From Porticoccaceae bacterium (GTDB lineage Bacteria > Pseudomonadota > Gammaproteobacteria > Pseudomonadales > Porticoccaceae), in assembly GCA_029238255.1 (NCBI GenBank), contig JAQWGK010000078.1, forward strand, positions 1 through 60,085: 60,085 nt of DNA, written 5' to 3'. The notes under the pieces were generated by a model that worked only from the letters and a program-made list of their open reading frames with translations, was not told the DNA's origin and searched no databases. Numbering within the stretch: position 1 is the stretch's first letter; each line of letters opens with the position of its first letter. A program made the translations under genes and the position numbers. Positions 45,409 through 54,731 of this stretch are shown one piece after another.

Positions 45409-46509
45409 CTACTTAACCTCCAACAGATTGATACTGGCAGTGTCGCCAGCTTTATTGGTGCTGACTTTAAAGCCAGAGACATTCAATCTGGTCAGCTGCA
45501 ATTTGCTGGCATTTTTTAACTCTAACTGAACTGCAGAGTCGCTCGCCGTCAGTGATTCCAGATCACAGTTACAGGCTGTCATAGACTTCTCCAACCCGAC
45601 CAGAGCTCTCATAAGCGGAGTGTTTGAGCTTTCATGCTGCTTAAATAAATTGCCCAGCAACAGCTCACCGCTAGCCCTAACTTTTTCCGGCTTGGCTTTT
45701 TTGCCTTTGAAGACCTTGCCAAATCCTGCGCTGACCTGCTTTTCAAGCCCCGCAACTCTCTGTTCAAGAGCGGAGTTAGAGACCTGTAGGTAGCCAAATA
45801 CTAACACCACTGCCAGCACTAATAGCGCTGCGGTGGCTAGCCAGGAGTTGGAACTCGCCGGTTGGGTTGATAAGGCGAATTCACCTCTCAACAGATTCGC
45901 TGAAATCGGTAATTCCGAAAGCTGCCAATCAATATCTGCAGCATTAATATCTGCATCCTCAAGCAAATCCTCGGGAACAAGTGTTTCATCTGGAATAGAG
46001 ATCGATAATCGCGGTGCGGTTTCGGCAGCGTCGATTAATCGACGGACCAGACTCCAAGCCAGCGCGGGTGCCGCAGAGAAACCATTTCCGGCACTATCGC
46101 GAACCAGTAAATGACCTTCTCGCCAGACTATGCTGATGCGGTCTTCTTCAGAGGGCAGTGCGAGATAATCGGGAACCATTGCGGTAGGGATAACGGAAGC
46201 GTTGTCGGCAATGCGTAACCACTCGCGCATGTCCTGCTTGCTGATAACCGTAATATCTACCTGCTTGCTTTCGCCCTCAGTTATCACTGAACCAATAACA
46301 AAGTGCATATCTTCCACAGGCTGTAGAAGACGATCTTCGAGAATCCAGGGTATTAACTCAGACCACTTTCGCTGCGGCGCAGTGGGCGCATCAATGCGAT
46401 GCACAGTCACTCGCTCCGATGGAACCCAAAGGGCCATGGATCTGGGCTCTTCACCCTCATTGACCAGATGGCGGTCGAGGTGGTGAATATGGTCGACAGA
46501 TAATGTCAT
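45409..46509 (-). CDS. gspL: Type II secretion platform protein GspL
   Basis: This 366-residue protein has a cytoplasmic actin-like domain (about 1-215, with WVPSERVTVHRIDAP and IPWILEDRLLQPVEDMHFVIG) that binds the GspE ATPase, one membrane helix (about 224-245) and a periplasmic domain ending VSTNKAGDTASINLLEVK. Gap of 12 bases after gspK, three bases before gspM. Confidence 0.92.
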   Translation of the reverse strand: MTLSVDHIHHLDRHLVNEGEEPRSMALWVPSERVTVHRIDAPTAPQRKWSELIPWILEDRLLQPVEDMHFVIGSVITEGESKQVDITVISKQDMREWLRIADNASVIPTAMVPDYLALPSEEDRISIVWREGHLLVRDSAGNGFSAAPALAWSLVRRLIDAAETAPRLSISIPDETLVPEDLLEDADINAADIDWQLSELPISANLLRGEFALSTQPASSNSWLATAALLVLAVVLVFGYLQVSNSALEQRVAGLEKQVSAGFGKVFKGKKAKPEKVRASGELLLGNLFKQHESSNTPLMRALVGLEKSMTACNCDLESLTASDSAVQLELKNASKLQLTRLNVSGFKVSTNKAGDTASINLLEVK

Positions 46510-46521
46510 TTAGAACATTCC

Positions 46522-47682
46522 CTAAAAATCGGCGTTTAAGTTATTGGGTACTGCTTCACAGAGAGGCTGCATATAATACTTTTTATTGTAATCAGCTTCA
46601 GTGTCGGAATCTTGTTCATATTCATCATCTGAAACAGTTGCGAATAGTAACGTTGTAACCCCAGCAGGCACAACCGTTATCTCGCGACTGATTACCGCCG
46701 GAGCGCCACGCGCCTTGCGATGCATTATACTTTTTACCTGCAGTTTTGACTGCCCCAATGTGACTTCAAGATTTAGCTGAAAAAAGGATGTTTTTACATC
46801 GATAAGTTTTACCGGCCAACGCACCTTAACCTGCGGCTCACCAATCATTAAATACTGATTCATAACCTGATAAAACTCAGCGGTGCTGGCGTAGGGTCGA
46901 CCACCGACCACCAGCTCCACAAACTCAATACCCATGCCATCACTTAGAGCCAGCAACATCTGCTCTGAGGCGGTATTGATATTAACCGGAGTGACCGCCG
47001 GCAATGCGGTGATCCAGGGCGACAGTATCTGCACATCCCTTAAGCTATACCCCTGCATGGCTGCCAGTTCGCCCGGATCTGAAATCAGGTTGTTGTGGGG
47101 AAATCGCGGCGGATTATAAATACTGTATTCAGCCCGTTCAGCACCAGAGGGGTTAATCGCCGAGTCGTCTTTGTCGAGCCAGTCGATAATGACTGCAACG
47201 CTGGAACCATCCACCGGAATATCTACCGACTGCAGCAGGCTTTGCCAGACTCGAGCATGGCCAAAGACCGTGCCATCCATCTCTCGCTGCAGGGGCGAAA
47301 CCGTATAACCACTGAGACTATTGAGGTTGTAGCGCGACTGCAAATCGACAATACAGCCGGCGACTGTACCTCCATCTACAGGTAAAAACGGGATAGCCTG
47401 TGCCCAGTCTTCTTCAAAATGATCGCTTTTAACATTGTCATTGGCACTGGAGATTAAATCTCTAGCCCAACTCTCGGCACTGATAGCCAGCAATACGGCC
47501 TGATCACTGTGCAGGGAGCCGGCCGCCTGAGAGACATCAATTTGATGGCGATAAAAAATATTGCCCAGAATAATGGTCACTGCGAGGGTTAGAATCAGAG
47601 TCGCCAAAAGAGCAACCCCGCGCTGATGGCGCGGCTTCAATTCTGCCCTGCTCTCGGAAGGCTGATGCTGATGACCATTCAT
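46522..47682 (-). CDS. gspK: Type II secretion minor pseudopilin GspK
   Basis: This protein of about 386 residues has the prepilin signal RHQRG followed by VALLATLILTLAVTIIL, with no Glu at mature position 5, as usual for GspK, the tip pseudopilin. The large globular domain follows, with VDLQSRYNLNSLSG and TPVNINTASEQMLLALS. The ATG at 47682 lies one base after the gspJ stop; in-frame ATGs upstream to 47724 exist within gspJ and would add a Met-rich leader, so the start is not certain. Confidence 0.9.
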   Translation of the reverse strand: MNGHQHQPSESRAELKPRHQRGVALLATLILTLAVTIILGNIFYRHQIDVSQAAGSLHSDQAVLLAISAESWARDLISSANDNVKSDHFEEDWAQAIPFLPVDGGTVAGCIVDLQSRYNLNSLSGYTVSPLQREMDGTVFGHARVWQSLLQSVDIPVDGSSVAVIIDWLDKDDSAINPSGAERAEYSIYNPPRFPHNNLISDPGELAAMQGYSLRDVQILSPWITALPAVTPVNINTASEQMLLALSDGMGIEFVELVVGGRPYASTAEFYQVMNQYLMIGEPQVKVRWPVKLIDVKTSFFQLNLEVTLGQSKLQVKSIMHRKARGAPAVISREITVVPAGVTTLLFATVSDDEYEQDSDTEADYNKKYYMQPLCEAVPNNLNADF

Positions 47683-47683
47683 C

Positions 47684-48493
47684 TTAGGATTCATCCTCAT
47701 TGACGTATTCATCTTCATCATCAACGTCGCCAGAAACCCCTGAACCCGAACCCGAGCCAGTTCCTGTGCCTAAGCCTGAACCCGAATCTGAGTCTAAATC
47801 TGAATCTAAATCCGAGCCTGAACCTGAGCCCGAACCAACTCGCCCTGCTCTTGGATCATAATCCAAGCCTGGAATGAGTCGGGTAGTTTCAGAGCCGTCG
47901 AGAGAAACAATGGTAATGCGAATCATCCGTGGAAGACTAAGAGAACTATGAGTCTCATTAAGCGGCGGCCAATCCGGCACAAATAAGCGCCCTCGAGAAA
48001 GCTGTTCGATTTCCACAGTATCAACGTTATTCATCAGTATCAGCAGATTGCCATCATTGTTAAGCGATGTTGCGGTAATCGGCCAGGAGCGTCTTTCCAA
48101 CTGATCTTTTGCATTAAGACTGTATTCAATGCGAGAGACACCGGTTGGGTTAGAGCCCGTCAAAGGGCCACCCCCACGGCTAAAGCGCAGACCAAATTGA
48201 TCTGGATTGGTCACATAGGCGGGCTCTTTTGAACCCAGACCATCGGCAAAGGTCCGTGGCCGCAGATGAAATAGATCCCGATTAATAATCTGCCAGGCTC
48301 GATGCAGCTGGGCCTCATCGGAGAGATTGGTTCGGCTGCGCTCATTGGCACCGAGAATCACCTCTACTGCCTGATAAGACATCACCGACATCACCGCCAA
48401 CAACATCAGTGAGACTACCGCTTCAACGAGCGTAAAACCGGACTGCTTGCTGTGTATGGCTGTTCCAGAGCGCGAGGGGGCTGAGTTTATCAT
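47684..48493 (-). CDS. gspJ: Type II secretion minor pseudopilin GspJ with Gly/Ser/Asp repeat tail
   Basis: This 269-residue pseudopilin has the prepilin peptide SGFTLVEAVVSLMLLAV (Glu5 present) and a GspJ globular domain to about residue 212. It then carries an unusual tail (about 215-269) made of Gly-Ser, Asp-Leu-Asp-Ser and Gly-Thr repeats ending in an acidic stretch. GspJ proteins normally end near the globular domain (about 200 residues), so the tail is an addition. The start overlaps the gspI stop by four bases. Confidence 0.92.
   Translation of the reverse strand: MINSAPSRSGTAIHSKQSGFTLVEAVVSLMLLAVMSVMSYQAVEVILGANERSRTNLSDEAQLHRAWQIINRDLFHLRPRTFADGLGSKEPAYVTNPDQFGLRFSRGGGPLTGSNPTGVSRIEYSLNAKDQLERRSWPITATSLNNDGNLLILMNNVDTVEIEQLSRGRLFVPDWPPLNETHSSLSLPRMIRITIVSLDGSETTRLIPGLDYDPRAGRVGSGSGSGSDLDSDLDSDSGSGLGTGTGSGSGSGVSGDVDDEDEYVNEDES
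47715..47851. repeat. Low-complexity hexamer-like repeats coding the GspJ tail
   Basis: The region is built from degenerate six-base units (such as CCCGAA, CCTGAA, TCTGAA on the plus strand) that translate on the minus strand to GS/SD/LD dipeptide repeats. In-frame units of six bases can expand or contract without frameshift. Confidence 0.8.
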
Positions 48494-48894
48494 CGGTTTT
48501 TCACAACCAGATAGACAAAGAGTGCGGCACGATTGCGGTCGCTGCCGGGCAAACCAACTTCCACCTCATAGCGATAGAGATCCGTGCCCATGGCCTCCTT
48601 GACCTCAAGCTCCCAGCGCCAAGGCTGATCACCCTGAGTATCAACACCCTTAGTGGGTCGCCGGGATTTTTTATTTTTTTCGGTCCATTTCTCAGCATCT
48701 TGATACTGCTCTATAAGATGATTCCATGACACCTGCGCCGAGTAAAACTGCTCGCGAAGACGCACTCGCTCGTCGGCATACTGCTGAACCAGATAAAGGG
48801 CACTGCCCATCACCCAGCCGAGAATACTCAGCGCAACAGCAACTTCAATAAGGGTAAAACCCGCGGCGCGACGCTTTCCCAGAGAGGGTTTCAT
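48490..48894 (-). CDS. gspI: Type II secretion minor pseudopilin GspI
   Basis: This 134-residue protein has the prepilin motif RAAGFTLIEVAVALSILGW with Glu5, followed by a small globular domain containing WRWELEVKEAMGTDLYRYEVEV. GspI nucleates the GspIJK tip complex. It overlaps both neighbours (gspH, gspJ) by four bases, so these genes are translationally coupled. Confidence 0.9.
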   Translation of the reverse strand: MKPSLGKRRAAGFTLIEVAVALSILGWVMGSALYLVQQYADERVRLREQFYSAQVSWNHLIEQYQDAEKWTEKNKKSRRPTKGVDTQGDQPWRWELEVKEAMGTDLYRYEVEVGLPGSDRNRAALFVYLVVKNR

Positions 48895-49439
48895 TGCGCA
48901 ACCCTCAGCATGGTCATAGCTGCAGTTTCTTCATCCCAGCGGTATTTAAAGGTGATGGGGTTCGAGTCAAATGTCAGAATCATCTCGGCTCTGGGTTCCA
49001 TATACCCATCGGGCATTAGAGCAACCACCGGAATCAGCGCATCCTCATCATCCATACCAACGGATTCATAACGGTCGTCATTATCGGTATTTGCAGAGAC
49101 AACCCATTCAACACGAGCGCCCTTTTCCAAAGAAAATGATTCGGGATAGGTCACTGGAAACCAGTGCTGACGGTAGTAGGCAATCACCCGTAGAGAGCGC
49201 ACTTCACGCTCAGAATCTTCTGGATTGCCCCTTATACCGTAGGGAACGGCTTCGAGGGCGGCCTGATCTGAGAGCTGATTGAACCAGACCAGTAAATTAT
49301 CTGCCTGACTCTTGTAGCGGCGATCAAAGGCCTGATTGATGGCAAATAGACTCATCGCCGAGATGGTGGCCAAAATAATGACGACCACGCTGATCTCAAT
49401 TAGGGTAAAGCCGCTCTGGCGGCTTCGCGACTGTGTCAT
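48891..49439 (-). CDS. gspH: Type II secretion minor pseudopilin GspH
   Basis: This 182-residue protein has the prepilin motif RQSGFTLIEISVVVIILAT and a GspH/FimT-type globular domain (with DNLLVWFNQLSDQAALEAVPYGI). It links the GspIJK tip to the GspG shaft. It starts 53 bases after gspG and overlaps gspI by four bases. Confidence 0.9.
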   Translation of the reverse strand: MTQSRSRQSGFTLIEISVVVIILATISAMSLFAINQAFDRRYKSQADNLLVWFNQLSDQAALEAVPYGIRGNPEDSEREVRSLRVIAYYRQHWFPVTYPESFSLEKGARVEWVVSANTDNDDRYESVGMDDEDALIPVVALMPDGYMEPRAEMILTFDSNPITFKYRWDEETAAMTMLRVAQ

Positions 49440-49492
49440 TTTGCTTTAACCATTTTTGCAATTGTGGAGTAGCCTTAAGAAAAGCCTCGGCT

Positions 49493-49918
49493 CTACTTAA
49501 TATTCCAATTGCCCCAATCTTTATTAGAGCCTTCGCCACCGGCCTGACCATCAACACCAAGGGTGTAGATATCTACTTCCTTACCGCGACGACCTGGATT
49601 TTCGTAGCTGTAGGCTACGCCCCAGGGATCTTCTGGCTCTTTTTCCAAGTAGGGACCATTCCAGTTATCCAAACCACCGGGGTTGTTAATTAGTGCACCC
49701 AATCCCTGACTGGTAGTGGGATAGCGATAGTTGTCGAGACGGTAAAATTTCAGCGCGCTCTCAATCACTCGAATATCCTGTGCAACGCGAGTCTGTTCAG
49801 CCTGCTGCACCTTCTTAAACAGCGTAGGCCCGATCATCGCACCCAACAGGGCAATCACCACCACTACAACCATCATTTCGATCAGCGTAAAACCCGCCTG
49901 CTTTTTATTTACGATCAT
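49493..49918 (-). CDS. gspG: Type II secretion major pseudopilin GspG
   Basis: This 141-residue protein is the main pseudopilus subunit. It has the prepilin motif KQAGFTLIEMMVVVVVIALLG with Glu5, the RYPTTSQGLGALI segment, GPYLEKEPEDPWGVAYSYENPG and the C-terminal calcium loop region (LGVDGQAGGEGSNKDWGNW). Length is typical. An 85-base gap follows gspF. Confidence 0.96.
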   Translation of the reverse strand: MIVNKKQAGFTLIEMMVVVVVIALLGAMIGPTLFKKVQQAEQTRVAQDIRVIESALKFYRLDNYRYPTTSQGLGALINNPGGLDNWNGPYLEKEPEDPWGVAYSYENPGRRGKEVDIYTLGVDGQAGGEGSNKDWGNWNIK

Positions 49919-50003
49919 CTGTTACACCCTCAAAAATTAATTACTCAATTATTTATTAATCTGTTGATACCCAAACCTAAAAATCAGAAATCTATTTTTA
50001 CGT

Positions 50004-51212
50004 CTAGATCATATTGTTCATATCCATAATCGGCAGCATCACCGCCGCAACTACGGACAAAATTATCACTCCCATAAAAATAATCAATATGGGATTCATC
50101 AATTTCAGAAACACTTCGACAGCATTGCTCAAACGCAGTGAATAATATTCCGATACTCGCAAAAGCATCTTATCCAGCTCACTGGAAGCCTCACCACTAC
50201 CGACCATATGCACAAGAAAGCCACTGCCCACAGAACTGTCTTGCAATGCTTTTTGCATGCTGCTGCCCTGACGCATGGCTTCGGTCACCCCTTCCATCTT
50301 GCGACGCAGATGCAGGTTGCTGACCACGGATGAAGAAATTTTTAATGCGGCAAGTGCCGGCACACCATTATTTAAAAGCACACCGAGACTGCGCGACCAG
50401 TCGGCAATATTAGCCATTCGTATCCAGCGCCCTATGCCCGGCATAGACAGCATAAATCCGTGCCAGCGCTCTTTGCGCCCGAGATCTTTCATTGCCTGAA
50501 CAAACAGAACAAATATCCCAAACGCCGCTAACAGGACAAACAAACCATAGTTCTGTGTAAATTCACTGACATTGATAACGATACGAGTTACCAGCGGCAA
50601 TTCGCGATTGGAACTGGCAAAGATGGCGGTGATTTTGGGGACTACCCAAACCATCATAATGGCTACAACAATAATAGAAGTACTAATCAGTGTCGCCGGA
50701 TAGATCAGGGCGCGACTAATGGTCTTGCGATTTTCAGCGCTGGTTTCAATATCTTCAGCGAGACGCATCAGCACTTCATGCAGATGGCCGCTCTCCTCAC
50801 CAACGCTGATACCGGCAATAACACTTTCGGGAATTTTATAGGGTGAGCGGCGCAGGGCTTCAGAGAAACTGCGACCCTCGGTAATTTCACTGCGCCAACT
50901 CTGCAACATGCGACGCTGCTTTTCAGTTTCCGCCTGCTCAATGGTCATGCGCAGAGCATCTTCGAGAGGCAGTCCAGACTGAATAAGAATCGCCTGCTGT
51001 TGAAGCAGCAGGGACAGATCGAAATTATTGACCCGCGCCTCACGGCCACCACTGCTAACCGCTTTCGATTGGGTATTAACTTCCTTTACCGCTGAGGGCA
51101 GTAAGCTTTTTTCTTTTAGTAAGCGCCGCGCATGACGCTCAGAGTCAGCGGTAATCACCCCACTGACTTTTTTGCCGGATTGGTCGTAGGCGGCGTAGTC
51201 GAAAGCAGCCAT
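50004..51212 (-). CDS. gspF: Type II secretion inner-membrane platform protein GspF
   Basis: This 402-residue polytopic protein has two repeated T2SSF domains (about 70-190 and 275-395), the N-terminal DYAAYDQSGKKVSGVITADS segment and three membrane helices (about 170-192, 222-240, 372-395). It couples the GspE ATPase to pseudopilus assembly. It starts two bases after the gspE stop. Confidence 0.94.
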   Translation of the reverse strand: MAAFDYAAYDQSGKKVSGVITADSERHARRLLKEKSLLPSAVKEVNTQSKAVSSGGREARVNNFDLSLLLQQQAILIQSGLPLEDALRMTIEQAETEKQRRMLQSWRSEITEGRSFSEALRRSPYKIPESVIAGISVGEESGHLHEVLMRLAEDIETSAENRKTISRALIYPATLISTSIIVVAIMMVWVVPKITAIFASSNRELPLVTRIVINVSEFTQNYGLFVLLAAFGIFVLFVQAMKDLGRKERWHGFMLSMPGIGRWIRMANIADWSRSLGVLLNNGVPALAALKISSSVVSNLHLRRKMEGVTEAMRQGSSMQKALQDSSVGSGFLVHMVGSGEASSELDKMLLRVSEYYSLRLSNAVEVFLKLMNPILIIFMGVIILSVVAAVMLPIMDMNNMI

Positions 51213-51214
51213 AG

Positions 51215-52678
51215 TTATACGCTAGTCACGCGAAGAACTTCTTCGACGGTAGTAACACCCTCGCGGACCAGATCAAACCCGGCATCACGAATACTGGGGA
51301 TGGTGCGACGAATCAAATTCTCAAGTTCCAGTTCGCCGGCATTTTCATGGATCAGGGTCTGCAACTCGGGGCTGACCGTAACCAGCTCAAAGAGCGCCTG
51401 ACGACCGATAAAGCCGGTGTTATTACAATCTGCACAGCCGCGGGACTGATAGACCTCTGCCCCTTCAGGCAGATTGAGAAGATTGCGGTTAAATTCATTG
51501 GGCTGGACTTTTTCGCGACACTTAACGCAGAGTTTGCGCACCAGTCGCTGAGAGGCGATACCGCGCACCGTGGAGGCGAGCAGGAAGCTGTCGACACCCA
51601 GATCCTGCAATCGGGTGATCGCACCAGCGGCCGTATTGGTGTGCAGTGTTGAGAGTACTAGGTGACCGGTCAAACTGGCCTGAGTCGCAATCTCAGCGGT
51701 TTCGCCATCACGAATCTCACCAATCAGAATGACATCCGGATCCTGACGCAAAATAGCGCGCAGGCCACGGGCAAAGGTCATACCTGCACGCAGGTTAATC
51801 TGTGTCTGGCTAATACCGGGAAGATCGTACTCCACAGGATCTTCGACGGTCATAATATTGCGCTGCTGGCGATCCATCTGCTGCAGAGCGGAATACAGAG
51901 TAGTGGTTTTACCTGAACCTGTAGGGCCGGTTACCAGAATAATACCGTGGGGACGGGAGATTAGGTCGAGCAGCTCTTCTTTCGTTTTCTGCGGCATACC
52001 CAGATCACTGGTCTGCTGCTTGCCGGCATCCTTATCCAGCAGTCGCATCACCACTCGCTCGCCATGACTGGAGGGCATGGTAGAAACTCGCAGGTCAATA
52101 CTGCGGCCACCGAGACGAATCGCCATGCGACCATCTTGCGGCAGTCGGCGCTCGGCAATATCCAACTTTGACATAACTTTAATACGTGAAATCAACAGCG
52201 GCGCAATCTGTATAGAGGGGGTCAATACGGTGCGCAGCACGCCATCGAGACGGAAGCGAACCAGCGCTTCTTTCTCATAGGGCTCAATATGGATATCCGA
52301 GGCGCTCTCTTTTAGCGACTCAGCGAGGATCGCATTTAACAGTCGAACTATAGGTGCATCGTTTTCCGCATCGAGCAGATCGCCGGCTTCCTCAAGTTCT
52401 GCCGCCGCAGACTCAAGATCGACAAAGTCCTGCATATTGGCCATAACTGCTTCAGAGGAGTTCTGTCGACCACTGTAGAGCTTGCTGAGCATAGCGTCGA
52501 AATCTTCATCCGCCAGATTGCGAATAGTTAAGTCGCTACCAGTTATTCTACTGACTTCGGCAATCGCCCAATCCGGCGCGTCTGGACCCAACAGCAGGTC
52601 GCCATCGTCCACGCTAACCAACACACGGTTAACACGAGCGTACTCGTACGGCAGCAAATCAAGCGCTTCTTGAGTCAT
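51215..52678 (-). CDS. gspE: Type II secretion ATPase GspE
   Basis: This 487-residue hexameric ATPase powers pseudopilus assembly. It has the N1 GspL-binding domain (about 1-90), the N2 domain with SASDIHIEPYEKEALVRFRLDG, Walker A GPTGSGKTTT, the Asp box TVEDPVEYDLPGISQTQIN, Walker B ILIGEIRDGETAEIA, the His box and the four-Cys zinc site (CVKC and CADC). The ATG at 52678 is chosen because AGAGG lies close before it. It is the first gene of the operon. Confidence 0.96.
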   Translation of the reverse strand: MTQEALDLLPYEYARVNRVLVSVDDGDLLLGPDAPDWAIAEVSRITGSDLTIRNLADEDFDAMLSKLYSGRQNSSEAVMANMQDFVDLESAAAELEEAGDLLDAENDAPIVRLLNAILAESLKESASDIHIEPYEKEALVRFRLDGVLRTVLTPSIQIAPLLISRIKVMSKLDIAERRLPQDGRMAIRLGGRSIDLRVSTMPSSHGERVVMRLLDKDAGKQQTSDLGMPQKTKEELLDLISRPHGIILVTGPTGSGKTTTLYSALQQMDRQQRNIMTVEDPVEYDLPGISQTQINLRAGMTFARGLRAILRQDPDVILIGEIRDGETAEIATQASLTGHLVLSTLHTNTAAGAITRLQDLGVDSFLLASTVRGIASQRLVRKLCVKCREKVQPNEFNRNLLNLPEGAEVYQSRGCADCNNTGFIGRQALFELVTVSPELQTLIHENAGELELENLIRRTIPSIRDAGFDLVREGVTTVEEVLRVTSV

Positions 52679-52756
52679 ACATACCTCTAACAATCATTAC
52701 TTCAACACCCCAAAAACATCTACGAGCGGCGATTAAGGCCGATCATTTTTATTATT

Positions 52757-53101
52757 TTACTCTACAACCGGTTTTGTACCGGCCATTGGCGGAAATGGAA
52801 AGGGTCGGACATTGCCAACAGCGGCACCGGTAACTTCGGTGACCTTGGCGGCGCCCTCTTTTGCCACTTCATCAATTCGCACTACAGACTGCATTGGAAT
52901 AAAGCTGCGCTTAACCCCGGAAAACAGATTTTTTAATTTTTCTTCAGCAGGATCAACAATCATTTGTGAGCGCTCACCAAAGACAAATTCCTCAACCTCA
53001 AGAAAACCCCAGAGATCGCTCTGAAAGACATGCTGAGCGTAAATCTCGAAGACCTCTTGCTGATTGAAAAAGGTGATTCTATAAATTGGCTGGCTGGACA
53101 T
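52757..53101 (-). CDS. DUF1820 family protein
   Basis: This 114-residue soluble protein (start ATG 53101: MSSQPIYRITFFNQQEVFEIYAQHV... in shortened form MSSQPIYRI) matches the DUF1820 family, with SDLWGFLEVEEFVFGERSQM, EEKLKNLFSGVKRSFIPMQSVVRIDEV and a variable C-terminus. Function is unknown; the family is widespread in gammaproteobacteria. It lies 78 bases before gspE on the same strand, so it may lead into the secretion operon, and it is divergent from miaB. Confidence 0.85.
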   Translation of the reverse strand: MSSQPIYRITFFNQQEVFEIYAQHVFQSDLWGFLEVEEFVFGERSQMIVDPAEEKLKNLFSGVKRSFIPMQSVVRIDEVAKEGAAKVTEVTGAAVGNVRPFPFPPMAGTKPVVE

Positions 53102-53176
53102 CAAAAATGCACACAATCTACTGCTATTAAAGGCCAGCAATAATAGCACAACAACATTTTATAGCACGGCTTTATG

Positions 53177-53204
53177 TTGCGAATTGATGGCGCGCAGCTA
53201 TAAT
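53177..53204 (+). promoter_or_regulatory. Sigma-70 promoter of miaB
   Basis: TTGCGA (53177-53182) and a perfect TATAAT (53199-53204) are separated by 16 bases, 38 bases before the miaB start. Confidence 0.65.
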
Positions 53205-53242
53205 GCGGAGCCTCTATATTTGATCAAAGATTAACCAATCCG

Positions 53243-54580
53243 ATGACATCGAAATCTGTAAAAAAATTGCATATCGTTACCCATGGCTGCCAGATGAATG
53301 AGTACGATTCTGCGCGTATGCGCGACCTGCTTGGCGACAGCCATCAGATGGTCGCTACAGACGACCCCAAAGATGCGGACGTTATTCTTCTCAATACCTG
53401 CTCGATACGTGAAAAGGCTCAGGAAAAAGTCTTTCACCAGCTCGGACGCTGGAAGCATTTAAAAGACTCAAACCCGAATTTGGTGATTGGTGTCGGCGGC
53501 TGTGTCGCCAGCCAGGAAGGCGATGCTATCGCCAAGCGCGCACCCTTTGTCGATCTGGTGTTTGGCCCGCAGACTCTGCACCGCCTGCCGGAAATGATGG
53601 AAACCCGCAAGAGCGATGGCACCGTTGTGGTGGATATCAGCTTTCCGGAAATTGAAAAATTCGATAGCTTGCCAACCCCAGAGGCGGACGGCGTATCAGC
53701 CTTTGTTTCAATTATGGAAGGCTGCTCAAAGTACTGTTCGTTCTGCGTAGTACCCTACACCCGAGGAGAAGAAGTCAGCCGTCCAGTGGCTGATGTGCTG
53801 ACGGAAATCAGTGCCCTTGCCGAACAGGGTGTGCGTGAAGTTAATCTACTGGGCCAGAACGTAAATGCTTTCCGTGGCGAAATGCCCGATGGTTCAGTTT
53901 GCGATTTTGCCGAGCTACTGCCCTATGTGGCGGGCATCGACGGCATCGACAGAATTCGTTACACCACTTCCCATCCGGTCGAGTTTTCCGATGCTCTTAT
54001 CGAAGCCTACGCACAGATTCCCGAGCTGGTCAGCCATCTTCACCTGCCGGTACAGAGTGGTTCCGACCGCATACTGATGGCCATGAAGCGCGGCCATACG
54101 GCTATTGAATACAAATCAAAGATCCGCCGACTGCGCGAGATCAGACCGGATATCAGCATCTCTTCAGATTTTATTATCGGCTTCCCCAATGAAAGCGAAG
54201 ATGACTTTGCGGCAACCATGAAGCTGATTAATGATATTGGCTTTGATACCTCGTTTAGCTTTATCTACAGCGCCAGACCCGGGACACCGGCGGCCGACCT
54301 GCCGGACAACACGCCGGAAGCGGTGAAAAAACAGCGCCTTAAAATTCTTCAGGACCGCATTCTTCAGAATGCCGCCGAGATCAGCCGCCGCATGGTCGGC
54401 AATCAGGAAACTCTGTTGGTCACTGGTATTTCGAAGAAAGATCCCGGTCAGTTGCAGGGGCGCACTGAAAATAATCGCGTGGTGAATTTCCGCAGCAGCG
54501 ACCACAGCCTGATCGGTCAGTTTGTCGAAGCCTCTATCACCGAGGCACTGCCCAACTCCCTGCGCGGCGAACTGCTTTAA
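53243..54580 (+). CDS. miaB: tRNA-2-methylthio-N6-dimethylallyladenosine synthase MiaB
   Basis: This 445-residue radical-SAM methylthiotransferase modifies i6A37 of tRNA. It has the N-terminal MTTase domain with cluster ligands Cys16, Cys53 and Cys87, the radical SAM motif Cys161-x3-Cys165-x2-Cys168 ([17 protein letters not shown]) and a C-terminal TRAM domain (about 378-440). Length is close to E. coli MiaB (474). It heads the conserved miaB-phoH-ybeY-corC-lnt block. Confidence 0.97.
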   Translation: MTSKSVKKLHIVTHGCQMNEYDSARMRDLLGDSHQMVATDDPKDADVILLNTCSIREKAQEKVFHQLGRWKHLKDSNPNLVIGVGGCVASQEGDAIAKRAPFVDLVFGPQTLHRLPEMMETRKSDGTVVVDISFPEIEKFDSLPTPEADGVSAFVSIMEGCSKYCSFCVVPYTRGEEVSRPVADVLTEISALAEQGVREVNLLGQNVNAFRGEMPDGSVCDFAELLPYVAGIDGIDRIRYTTSHPVEFSDALIEAYAQIPELVSHLHLPVQSGSDRILMAMKRGHTAIEYKSKIRRLREIRPDISISSDFIIGFPNESEDDFAATMKLINDIGFDTSFSFIYSARPGTPAADLPDNTPEAVKKQRLKILQDRILQNAAEISRRMVGNQETLLVTGISKKDPGQLQGRTENNRVVNFRSSDHSLIGQFVEASITEALPNSLRGELL

Positions 54581-54582
54581 GC

Positions 54583-54603
54583 CGTCTATAGAGTCTATAG
54601 ACG
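54583..54603. repeat. Perfect 21-base palindrome just after miaB
   Basis: CGTCTATAGA, a single G, and TCTATAGACG form a near-continuous inverted repeat two bases after the miaB stop. There is no following T-run. It could be an RNA stem or a protein-binding site; not assigned. Confidence 0.6.
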
Positions 54604-54731
54604 CTACTGCCTATTTCTCACTCCTTTAGAAGAGATCAGTTTAAGCGGCGCATTTCTTATAATATCTGTGTAATAAAAAGAGTTTACGCTCTTCGATAGA
54701 TCGCGCTATGCTTGTAGTAACCTAACTAATA

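Noticed and set aside
47684-47830. Plus-strand Pro/Glu repeat frame opposite the GspJ tail
   Set aside because: It is the complement of the repeat; there is no start, ribosome site or homology, while gspJ is in a clear operon.
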